DNA of 64,000 nucleotides from contig CP182107.1 of assembly GCA_051122655.1 (NCBI GenBank), forward strand, positions 868,001-932,000. Reading direction: 5' to 3'. Made by a program: the position numbers and the translations under genes. The first letter of the stretch is position 1, and every line of letters starts with the position of its first letter. Of this stretch, positions 33,001 through 41,694 are shown piece by piece. The notes below the pieces were generated by a model that did no database searches, had not been told where the DNA came from, and was given only the letters and a program-made list of their open reading frames with translations. This DNA comes from Pasteurella sp030783905. Its GTDB lineage: Bacteria > Pseudomonadota > Gammaproteobacteria > Enterobacterales > Pasteurellaceae.

Positions 33001-35010
33001 TTATTGCCAAAACGAGGTGAAATGTTGACGTTCCAATTGTTTTTTCATTTGCTCAAGTTTTTGACGAGAGCGGCATGGCAAATTATTTAACTTATTCCCT
33101 GCTAAATCTTGGTTAAAGAAATCGACTCGGGATTTATCTTCTGCCCAAATTTCTGACAACTGATTTTTGAGTATCTCTTCTAATTTATCAAATAAACTAT
33201 ATTCATCATCAAAAGCCAACTTATCTTGATCGCCTTCTAAACGTGGAAGGACTTTAAGCATCAAAAAATCATCCAAAACAGCTTGTAATTCGGCTTTAGA
33301 TTGAGGTTGAAAACTCCGCACATTCAATAACAATTCATTTAATGCACGATAAGCTAACTTAAATGGTGTATTTTTAAATATTTCATTGATTTTATTTAAG
33401 AAGCTTAGACTTTCTTGAGTGACATTATATTCCTGAGAAAGCGCATCTAGATTTGTTTTTAACTTAGTTGCTGTAGAATGATGCGGATAAGTTAAGGTTA
33501 TAGCTTGTACCTGTGGCTCAAAAAACTGTTCAAAATTATTAGGATAAAATTCACTAAAATCAAAACTCAACGCACGATCTAACACTTTACGAGAAAAAGC
33601 ATGCGTTGTTTCATCCATATTCACCGTTCCCGCCACAATTAAATTAAACGGCAATGGAATCCCATTTTGTTCAAAGAAGGTGAACAATTGTTCATTGTTC
33701 TCTAAGCCAAATTCTTGTTTAAAATTTTCTGAAAATTGCTTAAAAAGATCCGCACTTAATAAAGCATCACTACAATAACGGAACCCATTTTCATCCCATT
33801 TCCACTCTCTTGTTTCTAAAATGGAAAGATAATCAGCAAAATATTGTTCCACGGGGGCTAAATTCATTTCATCTAAGCACAACCAAAATGGAGTGATTTT
33901 ATCTAACGAATCCTGATTCCCTTTTACCATTTTCCCTTCAAAACTGACCCCTTGAGCAATCGCTTTCCAAGCTTTCACAATAAATTTTAATAAATCGGTA
34001 ACCACATATTCAGCCTTACCTGATAAACGGGATACATAACCTAATAAATCAGAAGGTTCGTGCCAATCGGGACGAACAGGAATAAGACAATAGTTATCGA
34101 GCGTTTCAGACCAACGTTTTGCCTGTTCACGGATAAAACGGGTTTTACCCGTGCCAGATATACCAGCTAGAATAATGAAGGGTTTGGGTATACAAGAAAC
34201 TTTTTGTGTATTTATCATATAAAAATCTTGATTATTTGAAAGACTAATACCATCATCTATATAATCAAAATAGCTTTTCTGGAGAATATCCAATTTAGCA
34301 TTCTCTTCCACTATAGATATATCCCAATATGAATTATACTGAATTAGATCATATAGTTCAGATTTAATATTTCTGTCCATATTCTCATCAGAAACCAAAG
34401 TAACTTTTCCATCTTTATATACTGAGAACCCTGACCAGTTCAATATATCTAGAATTTCATTTACTTGCCTTTCTTGGTTATTCCAGACTCGTTGAGTTTT
34501 TAAATCAGAGATATAGTTCGGAATAGTTCCATCTTCTCGATATTTAATGATATTTTTATATAACTCTAATCTATCGTAATTGCCATTCACTTTAGAAACA
34601 TTAGGATTAAAGAAAATAAATTCTAAAACCTCATCCTTGGTTAAATAAACATCTTTAAATCCAGAAACTTGAGATAAAAATAAAATTTTAACAACTTCTC
34701 TTAAAGGAGCAATTTTAATACCATCATTTATTACTTCTTTCAAGCTTTCTAAGGTTCTAGGATTAGGATATTGAAATTTTTTGATAATATTAACCAAAGC
34801 AAATTTAAAATTCCCATTTGCTATCAAATGAGCCATATTACCCTTATTTTTCAAATTTAGATAATATCCAATAGTCATTCCACTATTATTTAGTGATTTA
34901 TTTTCACTTGCTGATGGCAAGCTATCCGTTAGAAAAAAATTTGCAAATTCTCTAGCTTTCTTTTCTAAAGAAGAAATTCGCATATCATTGGTATATAAAT
35001 AGTGAAACAT
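33001..35010 (-). CDS. McrB-like AAA+ ATPase/GTPase, R1 of a LlaJI-like restriction system
   Basis: A 669-residue protein. Residues ~1-270 match no domain I recognise and probably read DNA. The AAA+ module follows: Walker A 'GISGTGKT' (283-290), Walker B 'LCLDEMNLAP' (377-386), sensor-1 'AGTVNMDET' (460-468) and an arginine-finger-like 'SRKVLDRA' (473-480). The DEMNLA and TVNMDE words are typical of McrB-type motors, which hydrolyse GTP in E. coli McrB. It starts 9 bp after the methyltransferase stop, with AAGG in front, and abuts the nuclease gene. It would power translocation and activate the nuclease. Confidence 0.85.
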   Translation of the reverse strand: MFHYLYTNDMRISSLEKKAREFANFFLTDSLPSASENKSLNNSGMTIGYYLNLKNKGNMAHLIANGNFKFALVNIIKKFQYPNPRTLESLKEVINDGIKIAPLREVVKILFLSQVSGFKDVYLTKDEVLEFIFFNPNVSKVNGNYDRLELYKNIIKYREDGTIPNYISDLKTQRVWNNQERQVNEILDILNWSGFSVYKDGKVTLVSDENMDRNIKSELYDLIQYNSYWDISIVEENAKLDILQKSYFDYIDDGISLSNNQDFYMINTQKVSCIPKPFIILAGISGTGKTRFIREQAKRWSETLDNYCLIPVRPDWHEPSDLLGYVSRLSGKAEYVVTDLLKFIVKAWKAIAQGVSFEGKMVKGNQDSLDKITPFWLCLDEMNLAPVEQYFADYLSILETREWKWDENGFRYCSDALLSADLFKQFSENFKQEFGLENNEQLFTFFEQNGIPLPFNLIVAGTVNMDETTHAFSRKVLDRALSFDFSEFYPNNFEQFFEPQVQAITLTYPHHSTATKLKTNLDALSQEYNVTQESLSFLNKINEIFKNTPFKLAYRALNELLLNVRSFQPQSKAELQAVLDDFLMLKVLPRLEGDQDKLAFDDEYSLFDKLEEILKNQLSEIWAEDKSRVDFFNQDLAGNKLNNLPCRSRQKLEQMKKQLERQHFTSFWQ

Positions 35011-35019
35011 AAAACAACC

Positions 35020-36249
35020 TTATTTATCATTTATAATAATATCATCTAAAAATTCCGAAAGTGCTAGCCCCAATGCTTTACCTAATTTAGGGGGAACAGC
35101 ATTTCCAATCATCTGGTACACACTACCTTGAGAACCACAAAACTCAAAATCATCATCAAATGATTGCAAACGAGCAGCTTCTCTAGGAGTGATACTTCTA
35201 GCTTGTGATGAATCGTAATGAATAAAACGGTTTCCATCTTTATAAAGATGAGCAATTATTGTCGTACTAGGTTCATCTTTCCTTAATACATAATATCTAT
35301 GAATGGGAGATTTTGCTCCTACGAATTTTTCATAAACATCGGATAATGCCGCCGAAGTAGTATATTTAAATGTTCTTGTTTCAATATCTTTTGCTAGCAT
35401 TCCATATATTGTCATATCTCTAATATTATGGTATCTAGGAGAATGCCAATTTTTAGTATTTTTATTCCCTTTATAGGCATTTACCTTAGAATGCTCTTCT
35501 TTATTCATGACAGGAAAAAACTTTTCTAAATCAGAAATAGCTTCTCCAACAGTTCTAACTCTATCAGTCTGGTATTTAACTAGATACTTAGAATAAAAGT
35601 CCTCTATACATAGATTCTGTATTAAATCTTCTCTAACCCCGACTATAATCACTCTTTTTCTATTTTGTGGTACATCAAAATTAACTGAATTAACTACACA
35701 AAAAGATTTTATATCATTAGGAATGACATATCCTATTTTGCTAAAAGATTTTTTAATCTCATTAAGAATATTGATTCCATTAGGTTTAGCACTTAATATC
35801 CCTAACACATTTTCAAATAAAAACACTTTAGGTTTATATCTATTTACAATACTCAAATAATGTTCAAATAAAAAATTTCTATAGTCATCATGCATTCCAT
35901 TTTCATCTCTTACTCTCCCAGCTATAGAGTATGCCTGACAAGGTGGGCCACCAATAATTACATCTATCCCATTGGCTTGATTAACAAGATAATCTAATCC
36001 TTTAGAGCATCCAAAATCAGGATCATTATTCCATCCATGGAATAGCTCTTGCTCTCTTTGTATGTCAAAATTTAATACCTTTTCCTCAGCATTTTGATAT
36101 TTCCATTTACTTCTGAGCCGATTGATTAAAGTTTGTGCTTGTGGTTTTAACCATTCAACAGAAGCTATACTGTCGTACCTACCTGATTGTAAAAAACCAT
36201 CTTCTAGCCCACCACAGCCTGAAAACAAATCAATAAATTTATATGTCAT
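35020..36249 (-). CDS. C5-cytosine DNA methyltransferase A of the restriction cassette
   Basis: A 409-residue m5C methyltransferase. Motif I is 'FIDLFSGCGGLEDGF' (residues 5-19, SAM binding). Motif IV is 'GGPPCQAYSIAGR' with catalytic Cys 104, motif VI 'FENVLG' (145-150), motif VIII 'QNRKRV' (195-200) and motif X 'GNAVPPKLGKAL' near the end. A variable target-recognition region lies between VIII and IX. The frame runs 21 codons further upstream into the other methyltransferase gene; the ATG at 36249 sits one base after that gene's stop and gives the family N-terminus. It lacks a clear ribosome-binding site, so translation is probably coupled. Confidence 0.92.
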   Translation of the reverse strand: MTYKFIDLFSGCGGLEDGFLQSGRYDSIASVEWLKPQAQTLINRLRSKWKYQNAEEKVLNFDIQREQELFHGWNNDPDFGCSKGLDYLVNQANGIDVIIGGPPCQAYSIAGRVRDENGMHDDYRNFLFEHYLSIVNRYKPKVFLFENVLGILSAKPNGINILNEIKKSFSKIGYVIPNDIKSFCVVNSVNFDVPQNRKRVIIVGVREDLIQNLCIEDFYSKYLVKYQTDRVRTVGEAISDLEKFFPVMNKEEHSKVNAYKGNKNTKNWHSPRYHNIRDMTIYGMLAKDIETRTFKYTTSAALSDVYEKFVGAKSPIHRYYVLRKDEPSTTIIAHLYKDGNRFIHYDSSQARSITPREAARLQSFDDDFEFCGSQGSVYQMIGNAVPPKLGKALGLALSEFLDDIIINDK

Positions 36250-36250
36250 A

Positions 36251-37315
36251 TTATTTAAGATATTTTTTAATTTGATTTGCAATTGCATATCCCAACTTAG
36301 GTGGGACTGCATTACCTACTTGTTTATATTGCTCCGATTTATTTCCAAAAAAAATAAAATCATCCACAAAAGATTGTAATCTGGCACTTTCTCTAACTGT
36401 AGGAATACGATTCCATTTGTAATGAAAATGAGATCTGTGACCTGTATTAATAGTTAAAGATGGTTTTTTACTATGATAACGAGTCAATGCCTCATTATAT
36501 TTATATATACCTTGATATTCTGAGGGTAACGCTTTGTAATTTTTCCCTTCTGGAACTAAAGATATCATTTTTACTGTTTTTTCAGAATGAATAGAGCCTA
36601 TATGATTATAAATTTTTAATGAATTAGCTCTCATTTCTCTTTGGTAATCAGAAAGCGGAGGATGCTCATAATCTTGAATATCATCACCATATACCCCTTC
36701 CAAAGCTGGTAAATCAGAAATTGCCTCTTCGCAAGTTATATATTGGCTCGGAGAGATTGATGCTGATGGAAATTCAAATTGGAGCTCTGAATCAAGTAAA
36801 CCTACAAAAAAAGCCCGTTTTCTGATCTGGGGGATACCATAATCTGGAGCATATAATACTTTCACATTCATTTTGTATCCCAAATTTTCGAAATCTGCAA
36901 AAATTTTTTCTTTTGCTTGACCATTATATAACGTTAATAAACCAGGAACATTTTCTAAAACAACGACTCTTGGTTTTAATTGCTTAGCTGCTTCGACCAT
37001 TGCTGTATATAGCTTATTTCGATCATCGTTTTTTTCCCTTTTCCCAGCTAAAGAAAAACCCTGACAAGGTGGGCCACCAACTAACACATCAAGTTTAGTA
37101 TCGTACTTAGCAAATTCGTTTTTTAAAACATTAATGTTCTCTAGATTAAATAAATCTAATTTTAAAGCCTTGGCATCACCATGGTTATATTCAAAGGTTT
37201 TCAAAGCAAAATCATCAAAATCGACACCGATCACAACACTATAACCAGCATCATAGAATCCTCTTGAAAGCCCTCCAGCTCCTGAAAATAAATCAATTAC
37301 AGTCCATTTCTTCAT
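36251..37315 (-). CDS. C5-cytosine DNA methyltransferase B of the restriction cassette
   Basis: A 354-residue m5C methyltransferase, first gene of the cassette. Motif I is 'VIDLFSGAGGLSRGF' (6-20), motif IV 'GGPPCQGFSLAGK' with catalytic Cys 84, motif VI 'LENVPG' (120-125), motif VIII 'QIRKRAFFVG' (163-172) and motif X 'GNAVPPKLGYAI'. It differs throughout from methyltransferase A, so it is not a recent duplicate. Two distinct m5C enzymes are expected when the site is asymmetric and each strand needs its own enzyme. It has its own upstream gap (131 bp after valS, including the valS terminator). Confidence 0.93.
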   Translation of the reverse strand: MKKWTVIDLFSGAGGLSRGFYDAGYSVVIGVDFDDFALKTFEYNHGDAKALKLDLFNLENINVLKNEFAKYDTKLDVLVGGPPCQGFSLAGKREKNDDRNKLYTAMVEAAKQLKPRVVVLENVPGLLTLYNGQAKEKIFADFENLGYKMNVKVLYAPDYGIPQIRKRAFFVGLLDSELQFEFPSASISPSQYITCEEAISDLPALEGVYGDDIQDYEHPPLSDYQREMRANSLKIYNHIGSIHSEKTVKMISLVPEGKNYKALPSEYQGIYKYNEALTRYHSKKPSLTINTGHRSHFHYKWNRIPTVRESARLQSFVDDFIFFGNKSEQYKQVGNAVPPKLGYAIANQIKKYLK

Positions 37316-37367
37316 TATTTACTCAAAAATATGTAATAAAAATAATAGTTACATTAGATAACAGAGA

Positions 37368-37393
37368 TAAAAAGGCAAGCTATAAGCTCGCCT
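37368..37393 (-). terminator. valS terminator
   Basis: A 9-bp stem with one mismatch (37373-37381 with 37385-37393) followed by five T on the minus strand, 54 bp after the valS stop. A second AT-rich hairpin (37408-37418 with 37428-37438) lies closer to the stop. They insulate the restriction cassette from valS. Confidence 0.75.
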
Positions 37394-37446
37394 AATGACT
37401 TCTCAATAAAGAAGTATTATAATTAAAAATACTTCTTTGTTTTCAA

Positions 37447-40311
37447 CTAAAGAGCCTCAATAGCCAAATACTGCTGTTTGAGTTTAGTTAACCCTTCAGC
37501 GTATTCTGCCATTTTGGCACGTTCTTTTTCGATCACAGCTGGTGGGGCTTTGGCGACGAAAGCTTCGTTGGCGAGTTTATTTTCAATACGTTGGATTTCA
37601 CCTTGGTATTTTTCAATCTCTTTATTTAAACGAGTAAGTTCGGCTTCTTTATTGATAAAGCCTGCCATTGGCACCAGCAATTCCGCCTTGTTCACCAATT
37701 TTGCCACGGAAAGTGGGGCGTCCTCATTTTCATCAAGCACACGAATGGAATCCAATTTCGCCATGGCTTGAATTAAAGTGCGGTTGTTTTCTAGCGCGTT
37801 TTGATCCGCCTCTGACAAGTTACGTAGCAATAAATCTAAGCCTTTGCTTGGTGGAATATTGCTTTCTGCACGGATATTACGCACCGCAACAATCACCTCT
37901 TTCATCCAGTTGATTTCTGCTTCTGCTTGATAATCTAACGCACTTTGCTCAAATTGAGGGAAAGCTTGCAACATAATGCTTTCGCCCGCTACCCCTGCAA
38001 ACCCTTTTACTTTCTGCCAAATTTCTTCAGTGATAAATGGCATCACAGGATGAGTTAAACGCAATAATTTTTCCAACACATGGATTAAGGTTTGGCTTGC
38101 CCCTCGTTTTTGGGCGGCACTGCCGTTGGCAAACACGGGTTTCGTTAATTCTAAATACCAGTCACAGAATTGGTTCCAAGTGAACTCATACAGTGCGGTT
38201 GCACATAAATCGAAACGGAATTGTGCTAATGCACTGCGGAACGCCTCTACCGTGCGATTAAATTCTGACTGGATCCAACGATCCGCCACCGAATACTCCA
38301 CCGAACCTTCGCTGAGATCCAAGTTATCATTGGTCAACACAAAACGGCTGGCATTCCATAATTTGTTACAGAAATTGCGATAGCCTTCTAAGCGTTTCAT
38401 ATCCCAGTTGATGTCACGTCCGTTAGTGGCTAATGCCGTCAAAGTGAAACGCAAGGCATCGGTGCCGTGCTCTGCAATGCCCTCAGGGAAGGCTTTAATG
38501 GTGGCTTTGGCAATTTTTTCCGCCAATTGTGGCTGCATCATGTTGCCTGTGCGTTTTTCTAACAGGTTTTCGAGGTTAATACCGTCAATCATATCCAATG
38601 GATCAATGACGTTACCTTTCGACTTGGACATTTTTTGTCCTTGTTCATCACGAATTAAGCCTGTCACATACACGGTTTTAAATGGCACTTGTGGCTTGCC
38701 ATTTTCATCTTTGACAAAATGCATGGTGAACATGATCATTCGTGCCACCCAGAAGAAAATGATGTCAAAGCCCGTGATCAACACATCAGTTGAATGGAAC
38801 ATTTTCAGATCAGGCGTTTGTTTTGGCCAACCTAATGTTGAGAACGTCCATAGACCAGATGAGAACCAGGTATCTAGCACGTCTTCATCTTGTTTTAATG
38901 GTAAATCTGCAGGCAAATTGTGTTTTGCTCGCACTTCGGCTTCATCACGTGCAACATACACATTGCCTTGTTCATCATACCAAGCTGGAATACGATGTCC
39001 CCACCATAATTGGCGAGAAATACACCAATCTTGAATATCACGCATCCAAGAGAAATACAGGTTTTCATACTGTTTTGGTACGAATTGGATTTCGCCATCT
39101 TCTACTGCTTTTACTGCCACTTCTGCAAGCGGTTTTACGCTCACATACCATTGGTCGGTTAACATTGGCTCGATTGGTACACCACCACGATCGCCGTAAG
39201 GCACTTTCAAATCGTGCGGTTTGATTTCATCTAATAAGCTTAATTCCTCAAAATCTGCCACGATTTGTTTACGTGCTGCAAAACGTTCCATACCTTGATA
39301 TTTGGCTGGAATAAGTGCGGTGTAATTTTCAAGAGTTTTGCCGTCTGAACCAATGATCTCCGCTTCCGCACGAATATCCGCATTTAAAGTCATCACGTTC
39401 ACCATAGGTAATTGGTGACGTTTCCCCACTTCGTAGTCGTTGAAGTCGTGAGCTGGCGTAATTTTCACCACACCTGTCCCAAATTCACGATCCACATAAT
39501 CATCGGCAATAATTGGAATTTCACGATTGGCTAAAGGTAAAACAACGGTTTTGCCAATCAACGATTGATAACGTTCATCTTCAGGATGAACCGCCACCGC
39601 CGTATCGCCCAACATGGTTTCTGGACGAGTGGTCGCCACCACTAAGTAATCTTTACCGTCTGCGGTTTTCGCGCCATTGACTAATGGATAACGGAAATGC
39701 CAAAGTGACCCTTTGCTTTCTTTGTTTTCCACTTCAAGATCAGAAATCGCTGTATGTAATTTTGGATCCCAGTTCACCAAACGTTTACCACGGTAAATTA
39801 AGCCTTCTTCGTGTAAACGCACAAACACTTCTTTCACCGCTTCAGACAAGCCTTCGTCCATGGTGAAACGTTCACGATCCCAGTCGATTGAGTTACCTAA
39901 ACGACGCATTTGTTGGCTAATTGTGCCACCAGAATAGGCTTTCCAATCCCAAATTTTATTAATGAACGCTTCACGCCCATAATCATGACGCGTTTTGCCT
40001 TCTTCTGCCGCAATTTTACGCTCCACCACCATTTGCGTGGCAATCCCTGCGTGGTCTGTCCCCGTTTGCCACAAGGTATTGTGCCCTTCCATACGGTTGA
40101 AACGGATTAAAATATCCATCAAAGTTTGTTGGAAAGCGTGCCCCATGTGCAGGCTCCCGGTGACGTTCGGCGGTGGAATCGCAATTGAATAGCTTGGTTT
40201 TGAAGTATCTTCCGACGGTTTAAAATAACCGCTTTCTTCCCAGTGTTTATACAGGGCTTGTTCCACTGCAGATGGCGTAAAACGATCTGCCATTTCAAAG
40301 TTTTGTGTCAT
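37447..40311 (-). CDS. valS: Valyl-tRNA synthetase
   Basis: ValRS charges tRNA-Val and edits misactivated threonine. The 954-residue class Ia enzyme has the HIGH motif 'SLHMGHAFQQT' (HMGH at 55-58), the editing insertion 'ARPETMLGDTAVAVHPEDERY'-type segment with 'TTRPETMLGD', the 'KMSKSKGNVIDP' loop near residue 560, and the C-terminal tRNA-binding coiled coil. Length matches the family. The order holC ... valS is kept from enterobacteria, but tpx and a DIP1984-family gene are inserted here. Confidence 0.98.
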   Translation of the reverse strand: MTQNFEMADRFTPSAVEQALYKHWEESGYFKPSEDTSKPSYSIAIPPPNVTGSLHMGHAFQQTLMDILIRFNRMEGHNTLWQTGTDHAGIATQMVVERKIAAEEGKTRHDYGREAFINKIWDWKAYSGGTISQQMRRLGNSIDWDRERFTMDEGLSEAVKEVFVRLHEEGLIYRGKRLVNWDPKLHTAISDLEVENKESKGSLWHFRYPLVNGAKTADGKDYLVVATTRPETMLGDTAVAVHPEDERYQSLIGKTVVLPLANREIPIIADDYVDREFGTGVVKITPAHDFNDYEVGKRHQLPMVNVMTLNADIRAEAEIIGSDGKTLENYTALIPAKYQGMERFAARKQIVADFEELSLLDEIKPHDLKVPYGDRGGVPIEPMLTDQWYVSVKPLAEVAVKAVEDGEIQFVPKQYENLYFSWMRDIQDWCISRQLWWGHRIPAWYDEQGNVYVARDEAEVRAKHNLPADLPLKQDEDVLDTWFSSGLWTFSTLGWPKQTPDLKMFHSTDVLITGFDIIFFWVARMIMFTMHFVKDENGKPQVPFKTVYVTGLIRDEQGQKMSKSKGNVIDPLDMIDGINLENLLEKRTGNMMQPQLAEKIAKATIKAFPEGIAEHGTDALRFTLTALATNGRDINWDMKRLEGYRNFCNKLWNASRFVLTNDNLDLSEGSVEYSVADRWIQSEFNRTVEAFRSALAQFRFDLCATALYEFTWNQFCDWYLELTKPVFANGSAAQKRGASQTLIHVLEKLLRLTHPVMPFITEEIWQKVKGFAGVAGESIMLQAFPQFEQSALDYQAEAEINWMKEVIVAVRNIRAESNIPPSKGLDLLLRNLSEADQNALENNRTLIQAMAKLDSIRVLDENEDAPLSVAKLVNKAELLVPMAGFINKEAELTRLNKEIEKYQGEIQRIENKLANEAFVAKAPPAVIEKERAKMAEYAEGLTKLKQQYLAIEAL

Positions 40312-40462
40312 TGATTATTCTCTTTCTTATCTTGTTCTATCTTTAATTCTTTCTGTCTAACGGTTTTTATTCATTCATAAGATTTGCCAGAGCGTCCTGC
40401 CAGATGTTGAAACTTATCTTTTTTCACGCCTCTTTTGAGTATCAATAAATTAACCAGGCAAC

Positions 40463-40495
40463 AAAGTGGCACACTTACCCTTCAGTCACCACTTT
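40463..40495 (-). terminator. Weak terminator-like hairpin after tpx
   Basis: A 7-bp stem (40463-40469 with 40489-40495) with a 19-nt loop, 31 bp beyond the tpx stop; no T run. The rest of the 214-bp tpx-valS gap shows no gene. Confidence 0.35.
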
Positions 40496-40525
40496 CTCTC
40501 GCATTACCTGTAAACAGACAAACAA

Positions 40526-41023
40526 TTACAACACAGCTAGCGCTGCATCATAATTCGGTTCTTGTTTGATTTCTGGGACTAACTCGCTGTGTAATACACG
40601 GTTACTTTCATCTAACACGATAACGGCACGGGCGGTTAAACCAGCTAATGGACCTTCAACAATATCCACCCCCAATTGTGTATGGACATCTTTATTGCGG
40701 AAAGTCGATACCGTGAAGACATTTTCTAGACCTTCTGCGCCACAGAAACGTGCTTGTGCAAAAGGTAAATCCGCTGAAAGACATAATACTGCGGTATTCG
40801 CTAATTTTGCGGCTTGTTCATTAAATTTGCGTACAGATGTCGCACAAATACCCGTATCAATACTTGGGAAGATATTGATAATTTTACGTTTGCCGGCAAA
40901 ATTGGCTAACGGCACTTCTTCTAAGGTTGCACTAACTGTGGTGAAATCCACCACTACATCACCGACTTGAGGAAACGTACCAGAAACCTCAATTGGCGTA
41001 CCTGCTAATGTAATTTTACTCAT
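40526..41023 (-). CDS. tpx: Thiol peroxidase
   Basis: Tpx is an atypical 2-Cys peroxiredoxin reducing lipid and alkyl peroxides with thioredoxin. The 165-residue protein carries the peroxidatic Cys in 'PSIDTGICATSVRKFNEQA' (residue ~61) and the resolving Cys in 'ARFCGAEGLENV' (~95). The frame extends seven codons upstream, but the ATG at 41023 follows AGAGGAA and gives the canonical N-terminus MSKITLAGTPIEVSG. It is a single-gene unit with a 210-bp upstream region that contains a 140-bp inverted-repeat-bounded segment. Confidence 0.96.
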   Translation of the reverse strand: MSKITLAGTPIEVSGTFPQVGDVVVDFTTVSATLEEVPLANFAGKRKIINIFPSIDTGICATSVRKFNEQAAKLANTAVLCLSADLPFAQARFCGAEGLENVFTVSTFRNKDVHTQLGVDIVEGPLAGLTARAVIVLDESNRVLHSELVPEIKQEPNYDAALAVL

Positions 41024-41069
41024 GAATGTTCCTCTCTTATTCATCGGATTAAATCCCCTAACCCACCCA

Positions 41070-41209
41070 TTTTTACTCAGATCAACACAAGGTTGTTACA
41101 GTACACTGTTTTGGTACACTTTCACTTGTACGGAGCAGAAGTTGTTCAGAAAAATGAACGGCTCTTCGTTCCCATAAGTGTGTTTTTTGTGTTCGCCTCT
41201 GAGTAAAAA
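41070..41209. repeat. 140-bp segment bounded by a 12-bp inverted repeat
   Basis: TTTTTACTCAGA at 41070-41081 is matched by its exact complement at 41198-41209, and imperfect complementarity (ACACA/TGTGT words) continues inward. The segment lies upstream of tpx and encodes nothing plausible. It could be a small MITE-like insertion or a large RNA hairpin. No clear target-site duplication is visible. Confidence 0.4.
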
Positions 41210-41232
41210 TACCTAAAAATAGACCGCACTTT

Positions 41233-41685
41233 TTACAAATCGTATTGCCAATTCGCCTGTTGAATGAGAACATCAAGCTCACGATGGGCTTTGGCAACGT
41301 GATCTGCTTTTTTACGAATCGCTTTAATATCCACCGCAGAAACCATTTTAATTTCACTGCGACTATAACGATCTTGTTCTGGCAAAGCGGCATCAGCCAG
41401 TTTTACTAACATGGTATGTTCTTCTTTTAAACGATCACGCTTAGCAAGTGCTTCAACCATATTCATGTCATTAGCTAAACGAATGTGATGATTCGCTTGG
41501 TTAATTTGCACCACCCATTTTTCTAATAGATCGGCGACTTCCTGATATTCAACTAATAACTCTGCTGGATGTTCGGCAGGTTTTTCACCTTCTTGATATT
41601 TTGCATTTTGCTGTAAACGCTGATTAAGCTGTGCTAAACGCCGTTGGGCATCCGCACGTTGCATGAGGGCTTCGGCTAATTTCAT
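41233..41685 (-). CDS. DIP1984-family protein of unknown function
   Basis: A 150-residue, highly helical protein (MKLAEALMQRADAQRRLAQLNQRL... start; heptad-like coiled coil over much of its length). It matches the DIP1984 (septicolysin-like) family I know from Gram-positives and Pasteurellaceae; no reaction is known. Segments 'LANDMNMVEALAKRDRLKEEH' (in part) and 'KKADHVAKAHRELDVLIQQANWQYDL' are characteristic. It starts 9 bp after holC and is probably co-transcribed with it. Confidence 0.75.
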   Translation of the reverse strand: MKLAEALMQRADAQRRLAQLNQRLQQNAKYQEGEKPAEHPAELLVEYQEVADLLEKWVVQINQANHHIRLANDMNMVEALAKRDRLKEEHTMLVKLADAALPEQDRYSRSEIKMVSAVDIKAIRKKADHVAKAHRELDVLIQQANWQYDL

Positions 41686-41694
41686 CGTTTCCCC

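Noticed and set aside
30646..37315. Type IV McrBC reading of the cassette
   Set aside because: Type IV systems cut methylated DNA and would be incompatible with two linked m5C methyltransferases unless specificity differs; the LlaJI plan explains all four genes.
30580..37446. Mobile element or direct repeats bordering the restriction cassette
   Set aside because: I found no transposase, integrase, tRNA or convincing direct repeats at either border; only terminators are visible.
38408..39034. 208-codon open frame antisense to valS
   Set aside because: It is wholly inside valS, has Cys/Ser/Arg-rich composition typical of shadows, and has no ribosome-binding site.
40312..40525. T-box or other riboswitch in front of valS
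   Set aside because: No T-box sequence or specifier-loop pattern is visible, and such leaders are not expected for Gammaproteobacterial synthetase genes.
41082..41393. 103-codon minus-strand frame overlapping the DIP1984-family gene
   Set aside because: Overlaps a recognised gene in another frame and runs through the inverted-repeat segment; composition is unlike a protein.
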